64,000 nucleotides of DNA from Anaerolineales bacterium (GTDB lineage Bacteria; Chloroflexota; Anaerolineae; JAAEKA01). The stretch covers positions 744,001 to 808,000 of the forward strand of contig JACKBI010000001.1 of assembly GCA_020634615.1 (NCBI GenBank), written 5' to 3'. The position numbers and the translations under genes were made by a program. Shown piece by piece: positions 35,273 to 43,545 of the stretch (position 1 is its first letter; each line of letters begins with the position of its first letter). A model generated the notes under the pieces. It was not told where the DNA came from, did not search any database, and saw only the letters and a list, made by a program, of their open reading frames with translations.

Positions 35273-36244
35273 ATGACCTACCGAACGATCGTCGCATTAA
35301 CTGGCCTACTTGCCGCCGCCGCCCTCGTTGCCGCCTGCGGCGCGGCGGAGCCTGCGGCGACTAACACACCGCAGCCAACCAACACCACGATGCCTGAACC
35401 AACCGCAACCAGCACACCCGAGCCGACTGCAATCCCATTGCCAGCAGCCGGTACGTCCCGCGTCGACGCCAGCGGCATCGAGCAAGTCTACGTGCCCGCC
35501 GGCACGTTCGTCATGGGAACCGGCGACGACACCGCCGGTCTGCCAGCGCCTGCCTGGGCACGACGCGAACTGGCCAGCGAGCAGCCGGCGCACGAAGTTC
35601 GGATAACAACAGAGTACTGGATCGACAAAACCGAGGTCAGTAACGCTGCTTTTCGCGCCTTTGTCGATGACGGCGGCTATCGGAAGCAGGAACTTTGGTC
35701 CGAGGAAGGCTGGCAGTGGCTTGGCCAGCAGGACGTGGAGAGCCTGCCGGTGCAGTGTGAAGGGGAAGACCTGCCCGACCATCCGCGCGTCTGTGTGACC
35801 TGGTATGAGGCCGAGGCATACGCGAGCTGGCGCGGCGGGCGACTGCCCACGGAGGCAGAATGGGAATACGCGGCGCGCGGCCCCGAGTCCAACATTTTCC
35901 CCTGGGGCAACGAATGGGACAGCAGCCGGGCCAACGTGGTGGACAGCACCGGCACGCAACCAGTGGACAGCTACCCAAACGGCGCGAGCTGGGTCGGCGC
36001 CTTGAACATGGCAGGCAACGCCATGGAATGGGTGCAGGACTGGCTGGGGCTGCGCTATTACCGCGAGAACGTAAACGTCGATCCGCAGGGGCCGGCGACC
36101 GGTTCGCTCAAAGTGGAGAAAGGCGGCTGGTGGGGGAGCGACCCGTTCGTTGCCCGCTCAGCCTATCGTCACTTCGAAGATCGCCCCACCTATCAAGATC
36201 ACCACATCGGCTTCCGCATCGTCACACCGATCGACGTTCCGTAG
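35273..36244 (+). CDS. SUMF1/formylglycine-generating-enzyme-like lipoprotein
   Basis: 323 residues. The N-terminus is a lipoprotein signal with lipobox VAAC (Cys22), followed by a Thr/Pro-rich linker to about residue 62. The rest is a SUMF1/FGE-sulfatase domain: YVPAGTFVMGTGDD, YWIDKTEVSNAAFRAFVDDG, RLPTEAEWEYAARG, GNAMEWVQDW and the final HIGFRIVTP. The catalytic cysteines of true FGE, near GFRC, are absent (GFRIV), so it is probably a binding or structural relative on the cell surface. It is convergent with the M50 gene. Confidence 0.85.
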   Translation: MTYRTIVALTGLLAAAALVAACGAAEPAATNTPQPTNTTMPEPTATSTPEPTAIPLPAAGTSRVDASGIEQVYVPAGTFVMGTGDDTAGLPAPAWARRELASEQPAHEVRITTEYWIDKTEVSNAAFRAFVDDGGYRKQELWSEEGWQWLGQQDVESLPVQCEGEDLPDHPRVCVTWYEAEAYASWRGGRLPTEAEWEYAARGPESNIFPWGNEWDSSRANVVDSTGTQPVDSYPNGASWVGALNMAGNAMEWVQDWLGLRYYRENVNVDPQGPATGSLKVEKGGWWGSDPFVARSAYRHFEDRPTYQDHHIGFRIVTPIDVP

Positions 36245-36289
36245 GGGCATGAATGAATGCCGGCCGCTGGCATTCATTCATGCCCCTAC
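36241..36289. repeat. Perfect 21-bp inverted repeat spanning stop codon to stop codon
   Basis: Arms 36241-36261 and 36269-36289 are exact reverse complements around GGCCGCT. The arm starts GTAGGGGCATGAATG. The TAG in the left arm is the stop of the lipoprotein gene; the TAG on the other strand of the right arm is the stop of the M50 gene. It may act as a bidirectional transcript end. Confidence 0.85.
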
Positions 36290-37434
36290 CCACCCACAAC
36301 CGACAGGGGAACCGGCGTGAACACCAGGAAGAAGAGGACCAGCATCGCCGCGGCGAATATCTTCTGCGCTGTCGTCAGTTCGGTGATCTCGTCCAGCGGC
36401 GCCAGCCGCGTGCGTCCGAACAGGAAAATCAGCACCATCCACAGCAGCCAGCCCTGCCAGAAAATCGCCAGCACCGCTAACGCTGCCAGCACCGCATACA
36501 GCACGTAGCGGGCGTACCGTGCGCCGACCAGCGCGTAGACAATATGACCGCCGTCGAGCTGGCCGGCCGGGATCAGGTTCAGGCCTGTGATCAGGATGCC
36601 GGCCCAGCCCGCGAAGGCGATGGGGCTGACCACCACGTCCAGCCCGCCGGATGGCAGAAGTTGGCCGAAGGTGATGAATTTGAGCGCGAGATAGAGCAGT
36701 GAATTGCCTTCCGCCATAAACTGGCCGGTGGTTGGCAGCGGCTGTACCTCGCTCATACTCAGCCCGATCAGCAGCACGGGGATGGCGACCACCAGCCCAG
36801 CCAGCGGGCCGGCTGCGGCGATTGCCAGCAAGTGACGCCGGTTGCGCACCGGTCCACTCATGGTGATCACTGCGCCAAGCGTGCCCAGCGGTGGCACCGG
36901 CAGCGGCAGGAAATAGGGAAGGCTAAGCGGCGCACGCAGGCGGCGGCCGACCACATAGTGACCCATCTCGTGCGCCATCAGAATCGCCAGCAGGCTGACC
37001 GCGTACGGGATGCCGTCCAGCAGATTCAGGCCAGTGGCATAGACATCCGCCGAAAGCTGCGCGCCAACGTAGACGACCGACAACACGGTCAGTGCAAACA
37101 AGACGGCGGCCACACCAATCCGCTGGCTGGCCCCGGCAAACTGACCAGACATCGCCACTACCACATCGTGCTCGCCGTCCGCATCCTTGCGCAGTACGGG
37201 AGTAAAGCCCAGCGGCGCAAACTGATCAGACAGCCAGTCGAAGGCTTGCGTCGAGGCAACCGACAGCCGACCGCGCAGTCGCACAGAATCTCCGCGCGCC
37301 ACTGCCAACGGATCGTCGTTGCGCGCCGGCCGCGCATAGGGGCTGGGGATGCCCTGCGTCACGTCTTCGACGGTCATCACCGGTTGCGCGGCAGAGCGAA
37401 GTTGGGCGGTCGGGACATACGGGATTGGTTCCAT
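36286..37434 (-). CDS. Site-2-protease family (M50) membrane metalloprotease
   Basis: 382 residues from ATG 37434 (MEPIPYVPTAQLRSAAQPVM). About seven membrane helices. The zinc site HEMGH lies in ILMAHEMGHYVVGRRL, and the second motif is NLIPAGQLDGGHIVYAL with the third ligand Asp. FLPLPVPPLGTLGAVITMSG fits the FtsH-linked/EGY1-like branch rather than RseP. These enzymes cut membrane proteins within the bilayer. The start is 9 bases after a TATAAT. Confidence 0.9.
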   Translation of the reverse strand: MEPIPYVPTAQLRSAAQPVMTVEDVTQGIPSPYARPARNDDPLAVARGDSVRLRGRLSVASTQAFDWLSDQFAPLGFTPVLRKDADGEHDVVVAMSGQFAGASQRIGVAAVLFALTVLSVVYVGAQLSADVYATGLNLLDGIPYAVSLLAILMAHEMGHYVVGRRLRAPLSLPYFLPLPVPPLGTLGAVITMSGPVRNRRHLLAIAAAGPLAGLVVAIPVLLIGLSMSEVQPLPTTGQFMAEGNSLLYLALKFITFGQLLPSGGLDVVVSPIAFAGWAGILITGLNLIPAGQLDGGHIVYALVGARYARYVLYAVLAALAVLAIFWQGWLLWMVLIFLFGRTRLAPLDEITELTTAQKIFAAAMLVLFFLVFTPVPLSVVGG

Positions 37435-37443
37435 AGGTCGCTC

Positions 37444-37449
37444 ATTATA
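37444..37449 (-). promoter_or_regulatory. -10 box (TATAAT) of the M50 gene
   Basis: TATAAT on the minus strand lies 9 bases before ATG 37434, giving a nearly leaderless mRNA if used. No good -35 is visible at 16-18 bases. Confidence 0.4.
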
Positions 37450-37525
37450 CCACCATCCAATGCCTTGGCGATTCCCAGACGGTGCAGACCATCCTCGACT
37501 ACCGATCTGTTGAGAACGACGGCGT

Positions 37526-39442
37526 TTACGGACTGATTGCTTCGACTTCTGCCAGCAACACCGCGTCCAGGCCGTCGGAGGTTTGAACTCGCGGCGCACC
37601 GGGGGCGTCCGGGTTGTACAGCCCGACCAACAGCCGATAGCTCCCCGGCGCGATCGAGTCGGGCAGGACGATCGCATAGCTGGTCACCGGCGCACTGAGA
37701 TCGGCTGCAGTCAATAGCTGGTCACGCTGGGCGATAGGCTGGCCGGCTTCGTTTGTCAGGTGCAGGAAGACCTTAGTAGGGCTTGCCAGCGCTTCGGGTG
37801 GACCTTGCCAGCCCAGATGTACGACCACGACACCGCCCGGTGTGATGGACTCCCGGCCGCCGGCCGGTTCCACCAGATATCCGGTCACCCCCAGGCCATT
37901 GGCAAAGGCAATCGATGCAGGTGTCAAAGCCGCCGGTTCAGCCCGACCGTAGACTGTCAGCGGCCACTGGCCAACATCCACCTGCGCCAGCGCTGTGAAG
38001 TCCTGCGCCAGCGCGCTGGCTGCGATGCCATCATCGTCCCACGCGGGCGATGGCTGTTCCACCAGCACGACACGGCTCACCCCCTCGGCCAGCATCCGTT
38101 CGACCTCGCTGCCCGCGCCGGTGCTGTCCTGGGGAGCAGGCGGGAGAACAGTGTGTGCCACCGGGCCGCGGTAGTAATACCATAACGTCGGGTCAGGATA
38201 GTTCTGCACCAGGCGCACCTGCGCCGCTGGCATTCCCTGGGCCAGCCGATCCAGCGCCACGGCCAGATCTCGCCAACCACGCGACTTGCTGTAGGCAGGG
38301 TTTGTCAGATAGTTCTGCAACGACAGAAGCATGGCCGCAAGCAGCAACGCCAGCATAGCCAGCCTGGCGACCCCGCCCGGCGTCAGGCGTCGCGTTGTCC
38401 TGGCGGGATCGCCGCTCAGCCCTGCTGCTACCAGCAATAGAAAAGGCGCCGACGCCGTGATCAAGTAGCGCTCGTCGAAGATTGGGCGGCGCAGCGCACT
38501 GATCCAACTGGCAGCCAGCGGCAGCAACAGATAGAGCAACAACAATGCCAGCGTCCAGCGCGGCGACCAGGGTTCCGATGGGGACGCAGACGAACGACGC
38601 GCCAGCGTGACGGCGCCGACAGCAACCAGGACAATCGCCAGCAGTGCCATAGCCACATGTTGTGACGATGGAACCGACACCGCCACCGTGAGAGCGCTCA
38701 AGGAACGGACTACCATGGCAACGATGCCAGGCGAGTCGCCGGCGCCCTTGTAGCCGGACAGAATGCTACTGGCGAACACAAGCCAGGGCAGATACAGCAG
38801 CGCGATGGCGGCCATCGCAACCAGCCAACGCAGGCAGGCAGCGCGCTTGCGGGGCGCTGCAATCATCATGCCCACGACAAAGACCCCCTGTGCCGCCAGC
38901 ACAAACGCCGCGAAATAGTGTGTGTACAGCGCCAGCAAACTCACTGCGCCGTAGGCGACCCAGAGTGTCCAACGCTCCTTTTGCAGCCCTTCCACCAGCA
39001 GCCACATACTGGCAATCGTCAGCGCCAGGCTCATGGAGTACATGCGCGCGTCCTGGCTGTGCCAGACCGCGTAGGGACTGATCGCAAGCAGAAGAGCAGC
39101 CAGAGCTGCAGCGGACCGCGGCAGGGCAAGGCTGCGTCCCAGCCGATAGAGCAAGGCCACAGCCAGTGTACCAAACCATGCGCTGACAAAGCGCAACGCA
39201 AACTCGCTATCACCGGCAACGCCCGACCACAGTTTCTGCAGGAAGTAACTGGCGACCGGATGAGGCTCGCCCAGCCGCAGCGTTTCGGTTACAATCTGGC
39301 TGTAGCTCTGCTGGCTGAAAAAGTAGCCAAATGCCTCGTCGCCGCGCAACTCCTGCAAGCCCAGAGTGGACACTCGCAAAGCAAAGGCGACGGCAAGGAT
39401 CGCCAACAGAGGTAGGAATCTCGAGAAGTTTCGGTTACGCAT
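37526..39442 (-). CDS. GT-C fold glycosyltransferase (GT39/ArnT-like)
   Basis: 638 residues beginning MRNRNFSRFLPLLAILAVAF. The first periplasmic loop has the GT39-type acidic motif LRGDEAFGYFF followed by EPHPVASYF. About 11 helices cover residues 8-420, and the rest is a soluble outer domain with a beta-rich end (VVVHLGWQGPPEALASP). It would move a sugar from a polyprenyl-phosphate carrier onto a lipid or protein outside the membrane. A TACAAT at 39472-39477 (minus) could be its -10. Confidence 0.88.
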   Translation of the reverse strand: MRNRNFSRFLPLLAILAVAFALRVSTLGLQELRGDEAFGYFFSQQSYSQIVTETLRLGEPHPVASYFLQKLWSGVAGDSEFALRFVSAWFGTLAVALLYRLGRSLALPRSAAALAALLLAISPYAVWHSQDARMYSMSLALTIASMWLLVEGLQKERWTLWVAYGAVSLLALYTHYFAAFVLAAQGVFVVGMMIAAPRKRAACLRWLVAMAAIALLYLPWLVFASSILSGYKGAGDSPGIVAMVVRSLSALTVAVSVPSSQHVAMALLAIVLVAVGAVTLARRSSASPSEPWSPRWTLALLLLYLLLPLAASWISALRRPIFDERYLITASAPFLLLVAAGLSGDPARTTRRLTPGGVARLAMLALLLAAMLLSLQNYLTNPAYSKSRGWRDLAVALDRLAQGMPAAQVRLVQNYPDPTLWYYYRGPVAHTVLPPAPQDSTGAGSEVERMLAEGVSRVVLVEQPSPAWDDDGIAASALAQDFTALAQVDVGQWPLTVYGRAEPAALTPASIAFANGLGVTGYLVEPAGGRESITPGGVVVVHLGWQGPPEALASPTKVFLHLTNEAGQPIAQRDQLLTAADLSAPVTSYAIVLPDSIAPGSYRLLVGLYNPDAPGAPRVQTSDGLDAVLLAEVEAISP

Positions 39443-39594
39443 GGTCTCAATGGTGCCCGAAAGGCCGCGTCATTGTACCATCCCCCGCCGCGGCCAGCTA
39501 AACTCCTGCGCATATGGTTTGTGCAGGTCAGCCATCCTCAGTGTGCCCTGCCCAGTCACACACTGGCGCGTCGGATCGCCTGTGATCAGGTCAA

Positions 39595-39623
39595 TTGCCG
39601 GGGCGCGGCGGGTGGCGTATAAT
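39595..39623 (+). promoter_or_regulatory. Strong sigma70-like promoter, leaderless for the GT4 gene
   Basis: TTGCCG, exactly 17 bases, TATAAT, then 6 bases to the GTG at 39630. Transcription would start at the initiation codon itself. There is no Shine-Dalgarno sequence. Confidence 0.65.
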
Positions 39624-39629
39624 TCGCCC

Positions 39630-40952
39630 GTGGCTCGCATCCTCCTCCTGACCCAGGTTCTTCCCTATCCCCTCGACGCCGGCCCCAAGGTACGAGCGTA
39701 TTACATGCTGCGCTATCTGGCCGCGCAGCATGATGTCACCCTGGTTTCTTTTGTTCGGCCCGATGACCGGCCGGAATACACGGAGCACCTGCGCTCTATC
39801 GCGAGTGCAGTCCACACCGTGCCCATTCAGCGCTCGCTGGCCCGCAACATCAGGGCCAGCATCAAGGGCCTGATGACCGGCCTGCCCATCGTCATCGCGC
39901 GCGACGAAATGGACGAGATGACAGCGCTCCTGCAGCGGCTGGTCCACGAGACATCCTACGACGTGGTGCATGCCGATCAGCTCAGCATGGCCTGGTGGGG
40001 ACGACTTGCGGCGACCAGTGGGCGAGAAGAGAGAGGGAAAGCGAGAGCGGCATCGGGTACATTCGATCACCCTGTCACCCCCTCACCTTGTCACCTTGTC
40101 ACCGTTCTCGACGAACACAACGCCATCTACGCGCTCACCGACCGGATGGCGGCGGAAACCAGCGGGCTGCGCCGCATGGTTGCCCAGCGCGAAGCGGGTG
40201 CATTCCGCCGCTACGAGGCGGACATGGTCCGCTTCTACGACGCGGTGCTGACCGTCACCGATGAAGACCGCAGCCTCCTTCTCGACCTGTTCGCCCCGCC
40301 CGACCGCAATCTGCAAGCTGCCAAGTTCACCACAGTCCCTATCTGCGTCGATCCCGCGCAGGTGCGGCCAGTTATGCAGCCTCCAGTCCCCAGTCCCCAG
40401 TCTCCACCCACCATTCTCCACCTCGGCACCATGTTCTGGCCGCCCAATGTGGCTGGCGTCCTCTGGTTCGCGCGTGAGGTGTTGCCTCTCATCTGGCAAC
40501 AGGTTCCCGATGCCCGCTTTGTGATCGCCGGCAAGAAGCCGCCGGCGGACGTCTGTGCACTGACCACTGATCCGCGCATTCAGGTAACGGGCTATGTGGC
40601 CGATCCAATGCCGCATTTGCAAACCGCTGATGCCTTCGTTGTGCCGCTCTTCTCCGGCGGCGGGATGCGCGTCAAGATTCTCGACGCCTGGCTGTGGGGC
40701 TTGCCCATCGTGTCCACCCCCATCGGCGCCGAGGGCATCACGCTGCACGACGGTGAGAACATCCTCATTGCCGGCGATGCCCACAGCTTTGCCAACGCTA
40801 CCGTGCGCGTGCTGACTGACGTCGAGTTCAATCGCCAGCTACGCATTGCGGGCCGGCGTTGGGTCGAGCAGAACTACGCCTGGCAGGTGGTGTATCGGCG
40901 GGTGGACGCGGTGTATACGCGGCTGCTTGAAGGCGAGATGGTGACACGGTGA
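39630..40952 (+). CDS. Glycosyltransferase family 4 with repeat-encoded insertions
   Basis: 440 residues from GTG 39630 (VARILLLTQVLPYPLDAGPK), fixed by the promoter. The GT4 core is clear: VLDEHNAIYAL, HLGTMFWPPNVAGVLWFARE, VPLFSGGGMRVKILDAWLWG and STPIGAEGI. Two stretches look foreign: about 30 residues before VLDEHN encoded by GTCACC-rich repeats (40017-40103) and a MQPPVPSPQSPP stretch encoded by CCAGTCCC repeats (40375-40410). The last codons (MVTR) also come from a GGTGAC repeat. Frame is kept, so it may still be active. Confidence 0.85.
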   Translation: MARILLLTQVLPYPLDAGPKVRAYYMLRYLAAQHDVTLVSFVRPDDRPEYTEHLRSIASAVHTVPIQRSLARNIRASIKGLMTGLPIVIARDEMDEMTALLQRLVHETSYDVVHADQLSMAWWGRLAATSGREERGKARAASGTFDHPVTPSPCHLVTVLDEHNAIYALTDRMAAETSGLRRMVAQREAGAFRRYEADMVRFYDAVLTVTDEDRSLLLDLFAPPDRNLQAAKFTTVPICVDPAQVRPVMQPPVPSPQSPPTILHLGTMFWPPNVAGVLWFAREVLPLIWQQVPDARFVIAGKKPPADVCALTTDPRIQVTGYVADPMPHLQTADAFVVPLFSGGGMRVKILDAWLWGLPIVSTPIGAEGITLHDGENILIAGDAHSFANATVRVLTDVEFNRQLRIAGRRWVEQNYAWQVVYRRVDAVYTRLLEGEMVTR

Positions 40953-41269
40953 CCGGGTGACATGGTGACATGGTGACGCTCGACCGGGCGAGCTACACTG
41001 TTTGCAAAGTCTAGTTCAAAGTACTCACCGGCAACGCGACTTAAAAATGCACGTCATCGTCACACCTGCCTTGGTGGGCGACGCCAGGGTTGTGAGCCGT
41101 CTGCAGCAAAGCAATCTCTCTGTTCAGCCGGAGAGACTGCTTCGCCGGCCGCCGCCTCGCAGTGACATATTCATGCATGGACGTGTGAACAGCGCATGGA
41201 TGTCTCGAATGCATTTGATTGAAACACAGGCAACGAAGCCGCCACCCCTCACCTTGTCACCGTGTCACC
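40953..41269. repeat. Repeat-rich intergenic spacer
   Basis: No gene is supported here. The left end (40940-40978) is a GGTGAC(A/C)(T/C)GGTGAC array continuing from the GT4 stop. The middle has a REP-like stem, CAATCTCTCTG with CGGAGAGACTG (41111-41141). The right end (41246-41275) is a TCACCTTGTCACCGTGTCAC array that contains the start codon of the next gene. Confidence 0.65.
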
Positions 41270-42811
41270 ATGTCATCCCGCTCCCGCCTCATCCCGCTGA
41301 TCGTCACAGGCATCGTTGCAACTCTCTACCTTGCGACTCTCTCGCGTCACTACACCGGCGACAGCATCGAGTACGCGTTGGCCATCGAACTGGGTAACCG
41401 GGCCTATCTGCTGGATCCGAGCCATCCGCTGCTGCATCCGCTTGGCCTGGCCTTTTTTCGCCTCTGGCAGACACTTGGCTGGACAGGCCAGTCGCTGGTA
41501 CCGCTGCAAGTCCTGAACGCTCTGGCCGGCGCGGTATGTGCCGGGTTGGTCGCAGATATCGTGCGCCGTCTCAGCGGCTTGGCCAGACTGGCGCTGGTGA
41601 CCGGTCTGGGGTTCGCGGTCTCGGGCGGTCTGTGGATGCTCAGCGTAGAGGCGGAGTTCGTCAGCCTGCCGCTGGCGGCTGCACTGCTGGTCCTGTGGAC
41701 TCTCTTTGTTGCGTCGCCGGAGCAAGCGGGCAGCGCAAAGTACGTGATCCTGCTGGCGCTGGTAACGGCTGTGGCGTTCTGGAGCTACGCGAGCGGCGCG
41801 CTCCTCTATTTCGTTGTACTGACAGGGTTGCTGGTGGACCAACGATTGCCGCGGAGCGTTCGTCGCCGGCAAGCGTTGATTTACAGCGGCGCGCTCCTGT
41901 TCGTTTTCATCCCGGCGACGACGCTGTTCCTGTCGCAGTGGTCGCGCGGCGACTGGGCGCGTGTGCCAGCGTATTTCCTCGGCCGCGGTGGCTATAGCAG
42001 CTTCGCGCTCCGTGACCTGCCCCACGGCGTCTACGCGTTTTTGCGCTCGCTGGCACTCTACCCGCACCTGAGTCTGGTCGGTACCACCAGGCAGTTTCTT
42101 GTTCAGGCATCGCCGGCCGGGCGCGGACTGTTTGTTGCATACTATGCCCTGGCGCTGCTGGTTGTCTGCACGCCGCTGGCATTGACGGTCCGTCACAGGC
42201 AGAGTCTGCTGGCGGCCTACCGGCGGCCGATGGCAGTTCTGGCCGTCTGGTCAGCAGGCTTTGCCGTCTTCGCCTTCTTCTGGGTGCCGGGCGATGTCTC
42301 ATTCTGGCTGCCGTTGCTGGCGGCCTGGTGGCTGCTGCTGGCGCTGGCGATTTCTGCGGTAACCAGTGACGCAACCCGGACGGCAAAAACTGGTCGCTGG
42401 CTGACCGGACTGACCGTCGCAGTCATCGCGCTGGCGATCGCCAACGCCACATTCGAAGTCCTGCCTCGCCGCGACCTGGCTACCAATCTCCCATACCAGG
42501 TTGCAATGGATGTGGCTGCCCAAACCGGCGATGATGTGATCTTCCTGACACGCGGCGACGACATCAGCGGCCTGTATCTGGCGTATTTTGCCGGGCGTCA
42601 GGTGTTCTATGCTACGCCTGAAACGTTGGTCAGCCTGCACAGCATGTTGCCACCATCTGCCGAAAACGCTGCGCCTCGCGTGGTCACCCTGGACGTTGAC
42701 AGCAACCGTAGCGACTGGTGGCAGGCGCTGCTGGCAACCAGCCCGTGGCAAGCGGTCGAGCCGCACTCCCAGCTGCGCGCCGGTATGTTGATCGAACTGG
42801 CGCCGCGGTGA
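41270..42811 (+). CDS. GT-C-like polytopic membrane glycosyltransferase
   Basis: 513 residues from ATG 41270, where the hydrophobic N-terminus begins (MSSRSRLIPLIVTGIVATLY). The first loop has the acidic pair HYTGDSIEYALAIELG and then DPSHPLLHPLGLAFFRL, as in GT39/PMT-like enzymes that bind a polyprenyl-linked sugar. About 11 helices, then a short outer domain. The ATG sits inside a TCACC repeat and has no ribosome site. Function by fold only. Confidence 0.75.
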   Translation: MSSRSRLIPLIVTGIVATLYLATLSRHYTGDSIEYALAIELGNRAYLLDPSHPLLHPLGLAFFRLWQTLGWTGQSLVPLQVLNALAGAVCAGLVADIVRRLSGLARLALVTGLGFAVSGGLWMLSVEAEFVSLPLAAALLVLWTLFVASPEQAGSAKYVILLALVTAVAFWSYASGALLYFVVLTGLLVDQRLPRSVRRRQALIYSGALLFVFIPATTLFLSQWSRGDWARVPAYFLGRGGYSSFALRDLPHGVYAFLRSLALYPHLSLVGTTRQFLVQASPAGRGLFVAYYALALLVVCTPLALTVRHRQSLLAAYRRPMAVLAVWSAGFAVFAFFWVPGDVSFWLPLLAAWWLLLALAISAVTSDATRTAKTGRWLTGLTVAVIALAIANATFEVLPRRDLATNLPYQVAMDVAAQTGDDVIFLTRGDDISGLYLAYFAGRQVFYATPETLVSLHSMLPPSAENAAPRVVTLDVDSNRSDWWQALLATSPWQAVEPHSQLRAGMLIELAPR

Positions 42812-42826
42812 TTTGCTCGTCGATGC

Positions 42827-42856
42827 AAAAAGCCGCCGGACCATAGGTCCAGCGGC
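42827..42856 (-). terminator. Rho-independent terminator of the DUF4332 gene
   Basis: On the minus strand GCCGCTGGACC-TAT-GGTCCGGCGGC is followed by TTTTT. One T-G mismatch in an 11-pair stem. It lies 48 bases past the stop of the DUF4332 gene and also just after the + strand GT-C gene. Confidence 0.85.
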
Positions 42857-42903
42857 CGGGCGGCAACGATGGTAAGAATGTTTTGCGTAGCAGATGACGC
42901 GGT

Positions 42904-43308
42904 TTAGTACTCCAAAACCCGCGGCAGCGCCTTGGCCTGGCTGACCCAGTCGCTGACATTAGCCTGAGTAGGGAGACGCTGCACAAAATGTTCGGCAGCC
43001 GACTCGGTGATCTTGGCCAGCAGGTTCTCGGGGTTTCGCTGCGCCAGCTCAGCCACAGTGTCCACACCGGACCATTCCAGCAGGTCGGAGTAGACCTTGC
43101 CAACGCCCTTAATGCGCGCCAGGTCGGCCCGGTTGGCCAGTTCCAGCACTTCCTTCGTGTCAACGCCGAGCTTGCTAGCGACTTCAGCGCGCTGGTGCGG
43201 CGTGGCGGTGGCGGCCAGCAGTTTGTCCGAATCGGTCAATCCGGCCTCGCGCAACTTCGCCGCCAGATCCTCTCGTACACCGAAAAGTTCATCGATCCTA
43301 AGAGCCAT
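42904..43308 (-). CDS. DUF4332 helix-hairpin-helix protein
   Basis: 134 residues from ATG 43308 with AAGGAG upstream. Two helix-hairpin-helix-like units are seen: LAAKLREAGLTDSDKLLAAT with KLGVDTKEVLELANRADLAR, and IKGVGKVYSDLLEWSGVDTV. This is the DUF4332 pattern, thought to resemble DNA-binding HhH proteins. No signal peptide. Its promoter is at 43383-43411 and a terminator follows, so it is a single-gene unit. Function unknown. Confidence 0.85.
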   Translation of the reverse strand: MALRIDELFGVREDLAAKLREAGLTDSDKLLAATATPHQRAEVASKLGVDTKEVLELANRADLARIKGVGKVYSDLLEWSGVDTVAELAQRNPENLLAKITESAAEHFVQRLPTQANVSDWVSQAKALPRVLEY

Positions 43309-43382
43309 TGGTATTCTCCTTGCATGATAGTTTTGCGCCACAGAAAGGTGACAATGTCGCAATCGGGGGTGTCATACGAAAA

Positions 43383-43411
43383 ATTATACTGCCCTTCCCG
43401 TCAACATACAA
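43383..43411 (-). promoter_or_regulatory. Promoter of the DUF4332 gene
   Basis: TTGTAT, 17 bases, TATAAT on the minus strand, about 75 bases before the ATG at 43308. Confidence 0.55.
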
Positions 43412-43450
43412 TTACAAGTTGTTTACAACATGCCGTCAACCGGCCCTGCT

Positions 43451-43479
43451 TTGCCTTCCATCCGCGACTGTTGTATACT
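43451..43479 (+). promoter_or_regulatory. Promoter of the 2-oxoacid dehydrogenase cluster
   Basis: TTGCCT, exactly 17 bases, TATACT. The E1alpha ATG follows 66 bases later behind AAGGAGGAG. Confidence 0.65.
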
Positions 43480-43545
43480 TGCCCGCGGTGTCTTCCATTC
43501 TGAATTACATTGGGTGACTGTTTCAAACCGGCTCAAGGAGGAGCT

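Noticed and set aside
40940..40980. Possible CRISPR-like array of GGTGAC units
   Set aside because: Units are 7-9 bases in direct tandem without unique spacers, so it is a simple repeat.
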